From assembly GCF_018967845.1 (NCBI RefSeq), contig NZ_JAHLZZ010000001.1, positions 2,356,001 to 2,420,000 of the forward strand: a stretch of 64,000 nt of DNA. Direction: 5' to 3'. The notes under the pieces are model-generated. The model had not been told where the DNA came from and searched no databases. It saw only the letters and a program-made list of their open reading frames with translations. Each line of letters begins with the position of its first letter. Position 1 is the stretch's first letter. This DNA comes from Hymenobacter siberiensis (GTDB lineage Bacteria; Bacteroidota; Bacteroidia; Cytophagales; Hymenobacteraceae). The position numbers and the translations under genes are program-made. Below are positions 25,821-34,742 of the stretch, in pieces.

Positions 25821-27020
25821 TACTCTACCCTACTATTTTAGTTAATTGATAAAGAGTTAGTTGGCAAATAATCCATCGAAACACGGCGTTCATGTTAGCA
25901 ATGAAGGCCGGGTCAGTGCTGCGGCCGGGCCGCGTGTATTGCCGCAGAGCGTTGAGGCCGTGGCGGCTGAAACTGGCGCGTTTGTAGCCGTTGTTTTTGG
26001 TTTTGATGGGTTGCACCTTTTCGTGGAGCCAGGTGCCCACGCTGACACACAGCGCGTAGGCCAGGCTCACGAGGCCAACGAGTTTTTTGAGCTTGCCGCG
26101 GCACTGCAAATGCGTCCCGCGCAAGGCAAAGCCGCGCCCTTTCAGGTTCTGAAAACAGGCTTCGATGGTCCAGCGCTTGCGGTAGAACTGGCCCAAAAAA
26201 GCGACGTTGGCCGTGCCGAAAAGGAACAGGTACTCGCCCCCGGTCAGGGCCGTGACCTGCGCCCCACCCCAGACCCCGTCGACCTGGCACGCGGCCAGTT
26301 GGCGGCACTGGCCCGGGTGCAGGCCCCAGTCGGCCACGGCGTGACGGCGGCCGTGGCGGTCGGTGAGCAAGTGGTGCTTGGGCAGGCGCATGACGAAGAA
26401 AATGCCCTTGTCTTTGAGGTACTTGAACCACGCATGGCCCACAAATTCCCGGTCGCCCACCACCAACCCCACCCGGTCGGGGCCCAGTACCCGGAGGCAA
26501 AAATCCAGCAGCGCGGCGCGGTCAGCCGCGTTGGAATTACCGCTGCGGTTGTCGAGTAATTCCCAGTACAGCGGCCAGTGGCAGTCGCCGCGGCCCACCG
26601 TGACGAGCAGAATGTTTACCTGGCACTTGCCGAAGTCCCACTCCGTGCGGTCCAGGCACAGGCGCAGCTTGCCCGTGCCCGGCAGCAGGCCCACCAGTAG
26701 CACAGCCAGGGCCAGGTAATCCAGGTCGACCTCGCGAAAAAAGTCCTGGATGCGCGTCTCGTTCGAGGCCAGTTTTGCGCCGTCGTTGAGATGCTGCGCC
26801 ACTTCGCAAAATTGTACGTTTCGACTTTTGAAGAGACCCAGCACGAAGCGGGCAATGAACTTCTTGCGGGCCAGGTTCCGCACCAGCGGGGCCGAATGCA
26901 AAAGGGTCGTAATTTTGGCAACGAGGCAATGCTTCACGGGAAGGGGTGCTTTTGGCAGTTGAGGAACTACAAAGGTCGAACCTTCCCGTTTTTATGCCCG
27001 ATTTTTAGTAGGGTAGAGTA
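25821..27020 (-). mobile_element. IS4-family insertion sequence, 1200 bp, complete
   Basis: Starts TACTCTACCCTACTA and ends with its exact complement (15-bp terminal inverted repeats, 25821-25835 and 27006-27020). It is flanked by the 9-bp direct repeat GCCTACGCC (25812-25820, 27021-27029) and encodes a full-length transposase on the minus strand. Termini, duplication and ORF all appear intact, so it may still be active. Confidence 0.93.
25825..26937 (-). CDS. IS4-family transposase (DDE)
   Basis: 370 aa from a GTG at 26937. The catalytic acidic residues appear in CLDRTEWDFG and VVGDREFVG, and the third lies in YRKRWTIEACFQNLK, which fits the IS4 signature Y-2-R-3-E-6-K exactly. The stop TAG (25825-25827) lies inside the terminal inverted repeat. 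It should cut and join the element ends to cause cut-and-paste transposition. It has no frameshift. Confidence 0.95.
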   Translation of the reverse strand: MKHCLVAKITTLLHSAPLVRNLARKKFIARFVLGLFKSRNVQFCEVAQHLNDGAKLASNETRIQDFFREVDLDYLALAVLLVGLLPGTGKLRLCLDRTEWDFGKCQVNILLVTVGRGDCHWPLYWELLDNRSGNSNAADRAALLDFCLRVLGPDRVGLVVGDREFVGHAWFKYLKDKGIFFVMRLPKHHLLTDRHGRRHAVADWGLHPGQCRQLAACQVDGVWGGAQVTALTGGEYLFLFGTANVAFLGQFYRKRWTIEACFQNLKGRGFALRGTHLQCRGKLKKLVGLVSLAYALCVSVGTWLHEKVQPIKTKNNGYKRASFSRHGLNALRQYTRPGRSTDPAFIANMNAVFRWIICQLTLYQLTKIVG

Positions 27021-27029
27021 GCCTACGCC
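27021..27029. repeat. Target-site duplication, right copy
   Basis: Second GCCTACGCC, after the right end of the insertion sequence. Removing the element and one copy restores the receptor frame. Confidence 0.92.
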
Positions 27030-28631
27030 TACACCCGTTTCCCGACGGTGACGGACGATAACGGCAACCCCATCCCGAATCCGCGCAGCAACGCAACGCT
27101 CTATCCCAACGGTTTCGACCCCATCATCACCAGCGACCTCACCGATGCCCACGGCGCAGTGGGCCTGCGCGGTACTTTCGGCGGCTTCGACGTGGATTTG
27201 AGCGAGGGCTTCGGCTCGAACCGCTTCCACTACGGCCTGACGAACACACTGAACGCCACGCTGGGCGCAGCCTCGCCCACCACATTTGATGCCGGGGGCT
27301 TTCAGCTCCAGCAGAACGTGGTGAACCTGAACCTGAGCCGCAACTACAAAACTGTGCTCCAAGGCCTGAACGTAGCCATCGGCAGTGAATACCGCCGCGA
27401 GTGGTACGCGCTGTTTGCCGGCGAGGAAGGCTCGTACCGTAAATACCCCGGCGCGCTGAACGACCGGCCGGGCGGCTCACAGGGCTTTCCCGGCTTCCAG
27501 CCCCGCAACGAGCTGAAGGCCAGCCGCAGCAATGTGGGCGTGTACGCCGATGCTGAGTTGGACGTGACCAAGGCTTTCTTGGTGGCGGCGGCGGGCCGTT
27601 TCGAGAACTACTCCGACTTCGGGAGCAGCTTCACGGGCAAGCTGGCTACGCGCTACAAGTTCAGCGAGAGCTTCTCGCTGCGCGGCACTTTGAGCTCGGG
27701 CTTTCGGGCACCTTCGCTGGCGCAGATTAATTTCAACACGGTGTTTACCAACGTGGTGGGTGGCAAGCCGGTCGATATTCTGCTCGACCGGAACAATGGG
27801 CCGGTGTCGAAGGCATTGGGCATTCCGGCCCTCACGCAGGAGCGGTCGCAGTCGGCCAGCGTGGGCTTCACGGGCCGCGCCGGCTCGGTGCTGAGCTTCA
27901 CGGTGGACGGCTATTACATCCACATTAAGGACCGCATCGTGCTCACCGGCACTTTTGCCGACGACGACCCGCAGATTGGCTCTATTCTGCAAGGCCTGAA
28001 CGTGGGCCAGGCCCAGTTCTTCGCCAACGCCGTTTCGACCGATACCTGGGGCCTCGATGTGGTGCTGGCTAACACCATTGGGGTGGGGGCGGGCCGCCTC
28101 ACGACCACACTGGCCGCCAACGCCAACCGCCTGCTCATCGTAGGCCAGGCCAAAACCACTCCGCTGCTGGCCGGTAAGGAAGAAACATTCTTCGGCCAGC
28201 GTGAGCAAGCCTTCGTGAAAGCCTCGGCCCCGCCGTATAAAATCAACCTGACCTTCGATTACAACGTGGGCCGCTTTGGCGCACTGGTGCGGCTGGTGCA
28301 GTTCGGCCATGTGCTGCTCTACGACTACAACGGCGACCCGAACCCCTACCGCGACCGCCTCACCACCGATGTGGCCCTGTCATACGCCCTCACCAACCAG
28401 CTGCGCCTCTCGGTGGGCTCGTCGAACCTGTTCAACGTGTACCCCAACTTCTTCAACCCGCAAGCCACCGAGAACGGCGGTGCCTGGGATGCCGTGCAAA
28501 TGGGTAGCAACGGCCGCTTCCTGTTCGCCAAGCTGCAGTTCCGGGTGAGCAAGTAGTAGGGAAGGAGAGAGCAGACTAATAATAGCACGACGTTCTTTTT
28601 CTTGCAGCGGTGCCGCTGGCCTCAGCCGTTG

Positions 28632-28639
28632 TATTTTTG
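28632..28639 (+). promoter_or_regulatory. -7 box of hslV
   Basis: TATTTTTG matches TAnnTTTG and lies 7 bp before the ATG at 28647, giving a near-leaderless transcript. It supports choosing 28647 rather than any upstream start. Confidence 0.5.
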
Positions 28640-28646
28640 CGGCCTT

Positions 28647-29189
28647 ATGCAAGCAAAAATCCGCTCTACTACCGTGCTCGGCATCCGGCACAACGGCGAA
28701 ATCGCCGTTGGGGCCGACGGGCAGGCCACCATGGACAAGCACGTGGCCAAGAATAACGTCCGCAAAATCCGCAAGCTGCTTGATGGCAAAGTCGTGACCG
28801 GTTTTGCCGGTTCCACCGCCGATGCCTTCATGCTGCTCGACCGCTTCGAGGAGAAGCTCACCAGCTACAGCGGCAACCTCAAGCGCGCCGCCATCGAGCT
28901 GGCCAAGGACTGGCGTAAGGACCAGTACCTGCGCAAGCTCGAAGCCATGATGGTGGTGGCCGATAAGGACGAATTACTCATCCTAAGCGGCACCGGCGAC
29001 GTACTGGAGCCCGACTCCGACGTGGCCGCCATCGGCAGCGGGGCGATGTATGCCCAAGCCGCCGCGCTGGCTCTGAAGAAGCATGCGCCGCATTTGACGG
29101 CTCGCCAGATGGTGGAAGAAGGCCTGCACATCGCGGCTGATATCTGCATCTATACCAATCATAATTTGATGATTGAGTCGCCGTCGTAG
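28647..29189 (+). CDS. hslV: ATP-dependent protease proteolytic subunit HslV
   Basis: 180 aa. After a seven-residue propeptide (MQAKIRS) the chain reads TTVLGIRHNGEIAVGADGQA, with the N-terminal catalytic Thr expected after processing. VVTGFAGSTADAFMLLDRFEEKL and the C-terminal TARQMVEEGLHIAADICIYT complete the family pattern. HslV forms a double hexameric ring capped by the HslU ATPase to degrade proteins. No hslU is present in the window, so its partner is encoded elsewhere. Confidence 0.95.
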   Translation: MQAKIRSTTVLGIRHNGEIAVGADGQATMDKHVAKNNVRKIRKLLDGKVVTGFAGSTADAFMLLDRFEEKLTSYSGNLKRAAIELAKDWRKDQYLRKLEAMMVVADKDELLILSGTGDVLEPDSDVAAIGSGAMYAQAAALALKKHAPHLTARQMVEEGLHIAADICIYTNHNLMIESPS

Positions 29190-29201
29190 GCCGGACGTAT
29201 G

Positions 29202-29303
29202 AACGTCATGCAGAGCGCAGCGAAGCATCTTTACCTCGGTACTAACTCAATCGATTGGTTTACTATCGAGGTAAAGATGCTTCGCTGCGCTCTGCATGAC
29301 GTT
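29202..29303. repeat. GTCATGC-family palindromic element
   Basis: Perfect 37-bp arms at 29202-29238 and 29267-29303, with a loop containing CTCAATCGATTGGTTTACT, nearly the same loop as at 18154-18185. It lies between hslV and the DHS-like gene. Confidence 0.9.
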
Positions 29304-29339
29304 CTTTTATCGTTGTTTTAACACCCAAAATCCCCCCAA

Positions 29340-30311
29340 ATGCAAGTTTCCAATTTTCTCCGTCACCATTACCGCCACTTCAACGCCGCTGCCCTCATCG
29401 ACGCGGCCGATGGCTACAACAAGCACCTCGCTGAAGGCGGCAAAATGATGATTACCCTGGCCGGAGCCATGAGCACCGCCGAAATGGGTATTCAGCTGGC
29501 CGAGCTGATTCGTCAGGATAAAGTGCAGATTATCAGTTGTACCGGCGCCAACCTGGAGGAGGACATCTTCAACCTCGTGGCCCACGATTTCTACGAACGG
29601 GTGCCCAACTATCGCGACCTCACGCCCGCCGACGAGCAGGCCCTGCTGGAGCGCCACATGAACCGCGTGACAGATACCTGCATTCCCGAGGAAGAGGCTA
29701 TGCGCCGCCTCGAGCATGTGGTATTGAAGTTCTGGGAGAAGGCCGAAAGCGAAGGTAAAGCGTATTTCCCCCACGAATTCTTCTACCAGATTCTGCTGAG
29801 CGGCGAGCTGGAGCAGTACTACCAGATTGACCCCAAAGACAGCTGGATGCTGGCCGCCGCCGAGAAAAACCTGCCCATCATCTGCCCCGGTTGGGAAGAC
29901 AGCACGCTCGGCAACATCTACGCCGGCCACGTCATCACGGGCGATATCAAGAACGTGCACACCATGCGTACGGGCATTCAGTACATGATTTACCTGGCCG
30001 ACTGGTACACCCAGCAAGCTACCAACGAGAGCAAAGTAGGCTTCTTCCAGATTGGCGGCGGCATTGCCGGCGACTTCCCCATCTGCGTGGTGCCCATGCT
30101 GCACCAGGACCTGGGCCGCACCAGCGTACCGCTGTGGGGCTATTTCTGCCAGATTTCGGACTCCACCACCAGCTACGGCAGCTACTCCGGCGCCGTGCCG
30201 AACGAGAAAATCACCTGGGGCAAGCTGGGCCAGGACACGCCCAAATTCATCATCGAAAGCGACGCTACCATTGTCGCGCCGCTGGTGTTTGCCATCGTGC
30301 TAGGGCAGTAA
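29340..30311 (+). CDS. Deoxyhypusine synthase-like protein
   Basis: 323 aa. It has the DHS family blocks LAGAMSTAEMGIQLAELI, IISCTGANLEEDIFNLVAH, FFQIGGGIAGDFPICVVPM and NEKITWGKLGQDTPKFIIES. The Lys of the TWGK block (K295) aligns with the catalytic Lys of eukaryotic deoxyhypusine synthase, which carries the aminobutyl intermediate. Eukaryotes and archaea use the enzyme to modify eIF5A; bacteria lack that target. Bacterial members may make homospermidine or other polyamines. The specific substrate is unknown. Confidence 0.9.
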   Translation: MQVSNFLRHHYRHFNAAALIDAADGYNKHLAEGGKMMITLAGAMSTAEMGIQLAELIRQDKVQIISCTGANLEEDIFNLVAHDFYERVPNYRDLTPADEQALLERHMNRVTDTCIPEEEAMRRLEHVVLKFWEKAESEGKAYFPHEFFYQILLSGELEQYYQIDPKDSWMLAAAEKNLPIICPGWEDSTLGNIYAGHVITGDIKNVHTMRTGIQYMIYLADWYTQQATNESKVGFFQIGGGIAGDFPICVVPMLHQDLGRTSVPLWGYFCQISDSTTSYGSYSGAVPNEKITWGKLGQDTPKFIIESDATIVAPLVFAIVLGQ

Positions 30312-30314
30312 GCA

Positions 30315-30393
30315 GTAGCGCGGACTTTTAGTCCGCGTCCCCGCGCATTTCCAACGATTGTCGTTCTACCACGCGAACTACAACGTTCGCGCT
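30315..30393. repeat. Pair of GCGC-type hairpins after the DHS-like gene
   Basis: GTAGCGCGGACTTTTAGTCCGCG (30315-30337) and ACGCGAACTACAACGTTCGCGCT (30371-30393) are each hairpins and also partly complementary to each other. They resemble the inner hairpin at 1196-1223, so this looks like another copy of that family. Confidence 0.55.
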
Positions 30394-30397
30394 AAAA

Positions 30398-30433
30398 AAA
30401 AGAGCCTGCCGCTTCTCAGCGGCAGGCTCTTTT
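30398..30433 (+). terminator. Rho-independent terminator of the DHS-like gene
   Basis: 16-bp stem with perfect arms (AAAAGAGCCTGCCGCT at 30398-30413 and its complement at 30418-30433) and a TCTC loop, ending in T4. Confidence 0.88.
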
Positions 30434-30515
30434 GGGTTTGCATCGGTTGGGAGGTGGTAGCCAACTTTAACGGCTTGCTACTCGTAAGCAATAATTAATC
30501 TCAACCTTTCTGACT

Positions 30516-31118
30516 ATGAAAACTACTTTCCTTTCCCTGTTGGCGGCGGCCACCGTTGCCCTGGTGGGCTGCGACAATTTGAGCAAGCCCTCTACGCTGG
30601 ACCAGCCCCACGAGGCAACAGTCGACACGGCGGTGGTATACCGCAACAACCAGTCGGCGGCCGAGGCGCTCGAACGTTCTTTCGATAGGACCAAGAACGT
30701 TTTAGTAACTCAGACCCTTCCCGAAATCAAGCAAAAGTCGGTGACCGTGACCGGCGATGCGGATTTTGAGGTGTATTCGGTAGATGAAACGGTGCTGTTT
30801 GACTTCGACAAGTCCATGCTGAAACCAACGGCGGCGGCCACTTTGGACGAAATCGTTGCTTCCATCGGCCAGCGCTTCGCCAATAAGAACGTGCGGGTAA
30901 TGGGCTTCGCCGACTCGCGCGGCGATGCCACCTACAACCTGCAACTGGGACACGACCGGGCCGATGCCGTAAAAAAATACCTGGTTGAATCCGGCAAATT
31001 GCCCGACGATAAAGTGAGCACCGAAAGCTTCGGCGAGCAGAAGCCCGTGGCGACCAATGAAACTGCCGCCGGCCGAAAGGCCAACCGGCGGGTTGAGATT
31101 GCCGTCAGGGTCCGGTAG
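30516..31118 (+). CDS. OmpA-family lipoprotein
   Basis: 200 aa. It begins with a lipoprotein signal peptide ending in the lipobox LVGC (Cys at about 19). The C-terminal OmpA-like peptidoglycan-binding domain has VLFDFDKSMLKPTAAATLDE, VMGFADSRGDATYNLQLGHDRADAV and GRKANRRVEIAV, with the Asp and Arg that hold diaminopimelate. It should anchor the outer membrane to peptidoglycan. The middle part (about 25-75) is not recognised. It has no obvious operon partner. Confidence 0.9.
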   Translation: MKTTFLSLLAAATVALVGCDNLSKPSTLDQPHEATVDTAVVYRNNQSAAEALERSFDRTKNVLVTQTLPEIKQKSVTVTGDADFEVYSVDETVLFDFDKSMLKPTAAATLDEIVASIGQRFANKNVRVMGFADSRGDATYNLQLGHDRADAVKKYLVESGKLPDDKVSTESFGEQKPVATNETAAGRKANRRVEIAVRVR

Positions 31119-31140
31119 TTTTAAGAATGTTGAAAAGAAA

Positions 31141-31172
31141 ATAGCCCGGCTGCAGCAATGCGGCCGGGCTAT
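31141..31172 (+). terminator. Probable terminator of the OmpA-like gene
   Basis: ATAGCCCGGC (31141-31150) pairs with GCCGGGCTAT (31163-31172). The T-run after it is weak (TGGTTTG), so termination may be partial. Confidence 0.55.
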
Positions 31173-31220
31173 TGGTTTGTAGTATTTGCTGGAAAGCGTT
31201 TCGTATAAATAGCACCTTCA

Positions 31221-31399
31221 CTGGCGCGAGTTTAGCGGAGCGTAAATCGTGCCGATAATCTGGGCGAGGCTGCGCCTCGCATAGAACAACATACCGCTCT
31301 AATTGAGCAGCGCCGCATTGCCGCTGGCGCGGCAGGGGGGGGGGCGCTGCCTCCCCATCTTGGCAAGGCGCGAGTTACGCTGCGCTAAACTCGCGCCAG
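31221..31399. repeat. Inverted repeat with G10 run between convergent genes
   Basis: Arms 31221-31245 and 31375-31399 (25 bp, one mismatch; core GCGCGAGTTTAGC) bound about 130 bp. Inside are a small hairpin GCGAGGCTGCGCCTCGC (31263-31279) and a run of ten G at 31335-31344. No gene is visible. Confidence 0.75.
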
Positions 31400-31410
31400 C
31401 GGCATCATGG

Positions 31411-32718
31411 CTATGCCATCTCCATTTCCCGCTCCTTCACCATTCCCACGGCCTCAAATGCCTGACTCAAATCGAGCATCAAGTCCTGCGGGTCTTCTAC
31501 GCCGATGCTCAGGCGAATCATCTGGGGGGTGATGCCCATTTCGTGCTGCTCTTCGAGGGTGATGTCGGAGTGCGTCATGGTACCGGGGTGCTCGGCGAGG
31601 CTTTCGGTACCGCCGAGGCTTACGGCCAGCTTAATGAGCTTCAGGGTATTGAGGAAGCGGAAGGCTTCGGCCTCGCCGCCCTTGATGTCGAAGGAAATCA
31701 TGGAGCCGGGCGAGAGGCAGTGGCGCTGGTAGATGTCCTGCTGGGCGGGGCAGTGCTCGAGGTGGGTGAGGTAGTAGGTGCGTTCCACCAGCGGGTGGGT
31801 GCGGAGCCAGTCGGCAATGAGCTGGGCTGATTGGGCGGCGCGCTCCATGCGCAGCTTCAGGGTTTCGAGCGAGCGCATGAGCATCCAGCCGGTGTTGGGG
31901 TCGCACATGGTGCCCATGAAGGTGCGCATGGCCTTGATTTCCTTCATGAGCGGCTTACTGGCCAGGGCCGCGCCGGCAATCAGGTCGGAGTGCCCGCCCA
32001 GGAACTTGGTGGCCGAATAGAGCACCACATCGGCCCCGTGCTTTAGCGGATGCTGGAAAACTGGGCCCAGAAAGGTATTGTCAACGACGAGACGCACGGG
32101 TTTTTCGTCGGTGGAATACTGACGGGCCAGGGCGGCGCAGGCTTCGAGGTCGACGAGGTGATTGGTGGGGTTGGCGGGCGTTTCCACGAAAATCATGGCC
32201 AGGCGGCCGGGGGCAATGGCAGCGGCGCGGGCTGCCATTTGCGCCGGCGTGTCGGTGGGGCGGAAACCCACGGCCTCAATCCCGAATTTACGCAGCACGT
32301 TTTTCAGAAAGAAATCAGAGCCGCCGTACACGGGCTCGGAGTGTAGCACCACATCGCCGGGCTGCAGCAGGGCCAGCAGCGTGGTGCTGATGGCAGCCAT
32401 GCCGCTGGCGAAGCTGGCGGCTTCGTCGGCTTCGTCCCAGAGGCAGAGGCGGTGCTCCAGAATCTCCAGGCTGGGATTGTTGAGGCGGGAGTAGATGAGG
32501 CCCATTTCCTCGTCGGGGCCCTGCTGGCGCAGGCCGTAGGCGAGTTCGAAGAAGGCTTTGCCTTCCTCGGCATTCTTGAAAACGAAGGTGGAGGTCTGGA
32601 AAATGGGCGGCTTGATGGCTCCCTCGCTCCAGGCGGGGGTGTAGCCGTAGCTCATCATGAGGCTTTCGGGGCGCAGCTGCTGGCCGCCGATGTGGGCATG
32701 GTCGTGGAGAGTGGACAT
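31411..32718 (-). CDS. Trans-sulfuration PLP enzyme (cystathionine gamma-synthase / methionine gamma-lyase family)
   Basis: 435 aa fold-type I PLP enzyme. YSRLNNPSLEILEHRL, EAASFASGMAAISTTLLALL, VVLHSEPVYGGS and FVETPANPTNHLVD are family blocks; the PLP-binding Lys is in LYSATKFLGGHSD (about residue 234), and LGGTESLAEHPGTMTH is the C-terminal block. Members make or break C-S bonds in methionine, cysteine or homocysteine metabolism. The exact reaction cannot be chosen from sequence alone. It has an unusually long N-terminal lead of about 20 residues. Confidence 0.9.
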   Translation of the reverse strand: MSTLHDHAHIGGQQLRPESLMMSYGYTPAWSEGAIKPPIFQTSTFVFKNAEEGKAFFELAYGLRQQGPDEEMGLIYSRLNNPSLEILEHRLCLWDEADEAASFASGMAAISTTLLALLQPGDVVLHSEPVYGGSDFFLKNVLRKFGIEAVGFRPTDTPAQMAARAAAIAPGRLAMIFVETPANPTNHLVDLEACAALARQYSTDEKPVRLVVDNTFLGPVFQHPLKHGADVVLYSATKFLGGHSDLIAGAALASKPLMKEIKAMRTFMGTMCDPNTGWMLMRSLETLKLRMERAAQSAQLIADWLRTHPLVERTYYLTHLEHCPAQQDIYQRHCLSPGSMISFDIKGGEAEAFRFLNTLKLIKLAVSLGGTESLAEHPGTMTHSDITLEEQHEMGITPQMIRLSIGVEDPQDLMLDLSQAFEAVGMVKEREMEMA

Positions 32719-32785
32719 AAAATGGGGGTTGGGTGGGATGGGGAATTACGTGGGGCGAAGGTAGGATTTTGTTTTTAGAGGCACG

Positions 32786-32817
32786 AAAAAGCCCCGCCGC
32801 TGGGAAAGCGGCGGGGC
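32786..32817 (-). terminator. Rho-independent terminator of the amine-oxidase gene
   Basis: On the minus strand GCCCCGCCGCT and AGCGGCGGGGC form an 11-bp stem followed by T5, about 70 bp after the amine oxidase stop. It separates that gene from the trans-sulfuration gene downstream. Confidence 0.82.
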
Positions 32818-32884
32818 AGTAGCTCGGGTTTGGTAGCCCACGTGGCTGCTTAGAGCGGGTTTTTTTTGTTTCCTGAGAGGGCTC

Positions 32885-34003
32885 CTACAAGTTGCCCAGC
32901 AACTGCGTTGCTGCCCATTGCCCGGACTCAATGGCCCCATCTAGCCGGCCCCATTCGCTGGTAGATGTTTCGGCCCCGGCCCAGTAGAGCCGATTATCCC
33001 AGTAGGGCTGGCGCAGCTGGGCCGGCCCCTGCAGGGGAATCTGGTCGGGGAACTGCTCATCGCCGGGGATACTGGTCAGCGGTTCCTGGCTCCAGTCCAG
33101 CTCGTGGTAGGCCAGCGGCTGTAGGGCGGCAGGGCCAAACAACCGGCCCAACTGCTGCACCACGGCTGCCTGCCGTTGCGCGAGCGGCGCATTCCGCAGC
33201 GGATGCAACGGCGCGAAAAATCCGAATAAAGCCCCCAGCGGACCGGTAGCAGGGGAGGCGTCGTGAATTTCCCCCAGCGGCCCCAGCTGGCTGGCCCCGT
33301 AACCGGACCAGCCGTCGGCCCGCCAGAAGGGCGTGGCATACACGGCCACCGCCTTCATGGAATAGGCCATCCAGGTGGGCACTTCCCGCAGCGTCTGTTG
33401 CAGCGCCGCCGGCAAGTCCGGCGTAAAGTGCAGGCTATGCGCCGCCAGGCGCGGGGGCAGCGCCACGATGACGGCCGAACCCCGGTAAGTGCGCGCGACC
33501 CCGGCGTGCTGGGCCTCGACCACGACTTCCGCGCTGCCTACCGGGGCGTGCAGTTGCGTTACCCGCGCATTGAGCAGCAGGCTGCCCGTCGGCAGCTGCC
33601 GGGCCAGCGTGCGGCAAAGCGCCACCGTTCCTCCCGGCAGGCGCAGGTAGCCCGTTGAGCCGGATGGATGGTGCGGCAGGTGGTGCGTGCCGGCGGCGGT
33701 TTCGTGGGCCGTAGCGCCGGCGCTGGGCTGCACGAAGGGCTGCAGGCCCAGCTGCTGGCACAAACCGAGCAGGTAGGGGTGGTGCGACCACCCCCAGGTG
33801 GCACCCAGGTCCAGGCCTTCCGCTTCCGACGAGCCGGGCAGCGCGGGCACGGCCAGGGTGCGGCCCCCCACCCGGTCCCGGCCTTCGAGGACCAGTACCG
33901 GGCGGCCGGCCGCGTGCAGTGCCCGGGCCGCCGTGAGTCCTGCCAGGCCGGCACCAATAATAATGACCGGTAGGGTAGCTGGGGCTATCAGTGATTCTTT
34001 TTT
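32885..34003 (-). CDS. Flavin-containing amine oxidase-like protein
   Basis: About 372 aa from a TTG at 34003, chosen because a -7-like GACCTTTG lies just upstream (34025-34032 on the plus strand) and the frame further 5' looks non-coding. The dinucleotide-binding motif is VIIIGAGLAGLTAARAL, followed by LEGRDRVGGRT (GG doublet of amine oxidases), LRLPGGTVALCRTLARQL and the C-terminal FAD block LYWAGAETSTSEWGRLDGAI. It should oxidise an amine with FAD, releasing H2O2. Substrate unknown; it is shorter than many monoamine oxidases. The start is uncertain. Confidence 0.85.
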   Translation of the reverse strand, partial: KKESLIAPATLPVIIIGAGLAGLTAARALHAAGRPVLVLEGRDRVGGRTLAVPALPGSSEAEGLDLGATWGWSHHPYLLGLCQQLGLQPFVQPSAGATAHETAAGTHHLPHHPSGSTGYLRLPGGTVALCRTLARQLPTGSLLLNARVTQLHAPVGSAEVVVEAQHAGVARTYRGSAVIVALPPRLAAHSLHFTPDLPAALQQTLREVPTWMAYSMKAVAVYATPFWRADGWSGYGASQLGPLGEIHDASPATGPLGALFGFFAPLHPLRNAPLAQRQAAVVQQLGRLFGPAALQPLAYHELDWSQEPLTSIPGDEQFPDQIPLQGPAQLRQPYWDNRLYWAGAETSTSEWGRLDGAIESGQWAATQLLGNL

Positions 34004-34032
34004 CAAGGGGATAAATTTTACGCGCAAAGGTC

Positions 34033-34742
34033 GCGATTCAATAAAAATGTCCGGCTGGCTCGTTAAGAAACCTATGGCTGGGTGTCGCATCAGTGCTACC
34101 AACATGCGGCGGCGGCACCGGGGTTGGTGGGGGCAATGGCCAATTGGCCGGGTTTCGGATAATCCCTGTTTCCACCACTTTTTCAGGAAGCCTGCCGGCA
34201 GAATTGCCTCGCCCTTTTGCCACACAAGGTATTGAGGGGTAAACCGAATTCTGGCTTTCGAAAGCCTCCGAAGGCGGCTCGGAATAATTGGCAGCGGAGG
34301 CAGAACCGGGTGGTGCAACGAGCTGCCCGCCGGACAGCGTCGTACCACTCACTGCTGGTGAACACGGCAATGGCACGAGAGTTTGGCAATACAACGACCA
34401 AAAAGTCATCGCACCACTCCATTTTGGGCCATCGCCGGAGGATTGTAGTCCCGCTGCTCGCTGAGGCGGGTGTGCGAGGGGAACCGGGAGGGCCGTGCCG
34501 CCTGGTGGCAAACCGGCTTGGCGGCGGCCCATAAGCAGCGGGTAAGGTACCGGGTATCCACCCGCCGGCAACCTATATGTGCCAGCAGGAATGCCCGAAG
34601 TAGCCGGACATCCTTACTGGCACACATTGGAAATGCATTAAAAAAATCCCGTTAACCATCGGGTCAGTAATGAGTCAGGCCACGACGCGAGTAGGCAATT
34701 ATGCCAATTTGCTTCCTGAGCTGGTGTTATCCAGGCCAGCGG
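34033..34742. other. About 700 bp without a recognisable gene
   Basis: Several open frames of 60-180 codons exist on both strands but none has a convincing start, composition or family pattern. Base composition is lower in GC than around it. The stretch may be a decayed gene or transfer scar at the edge of the metal-resistance island. No hairpin or direct repeat stood out. Confidence 0.4.

Larger units (their letters stand above)
24753..28556 (+). pseudogene. TonB-dependent receptor gene interrupted by an insertion sequence
   Basis: The two halves, 24753-25820 and 27030-28556, join in frame once the element and one 9-bp duplication are removed (EAYA then YTRFP). The product would be about 865 aa: signal peptide, CarboxypepD_reg-like domain (LTGQVKDAAGQPVIGASIVE), plug (LVLVNGKRWHQSALVN; IEILRDGASAQYGSDAIAGV) and a barrel ending in LFAKLQFRVSK. 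Such receptors import ligands across the outer membrane using TonB energy. As it stands the first half ends within the element at 25841. Both halves otherwise look intact, so the insertion is recent. Confidence 0.92.

Noticed and set aside
34217..34534. 105-codon plus-strand frame in the gene-poor stretch
   Set aside because: Basic, irregular composition, no start signal, no family pattern; treated as chance.
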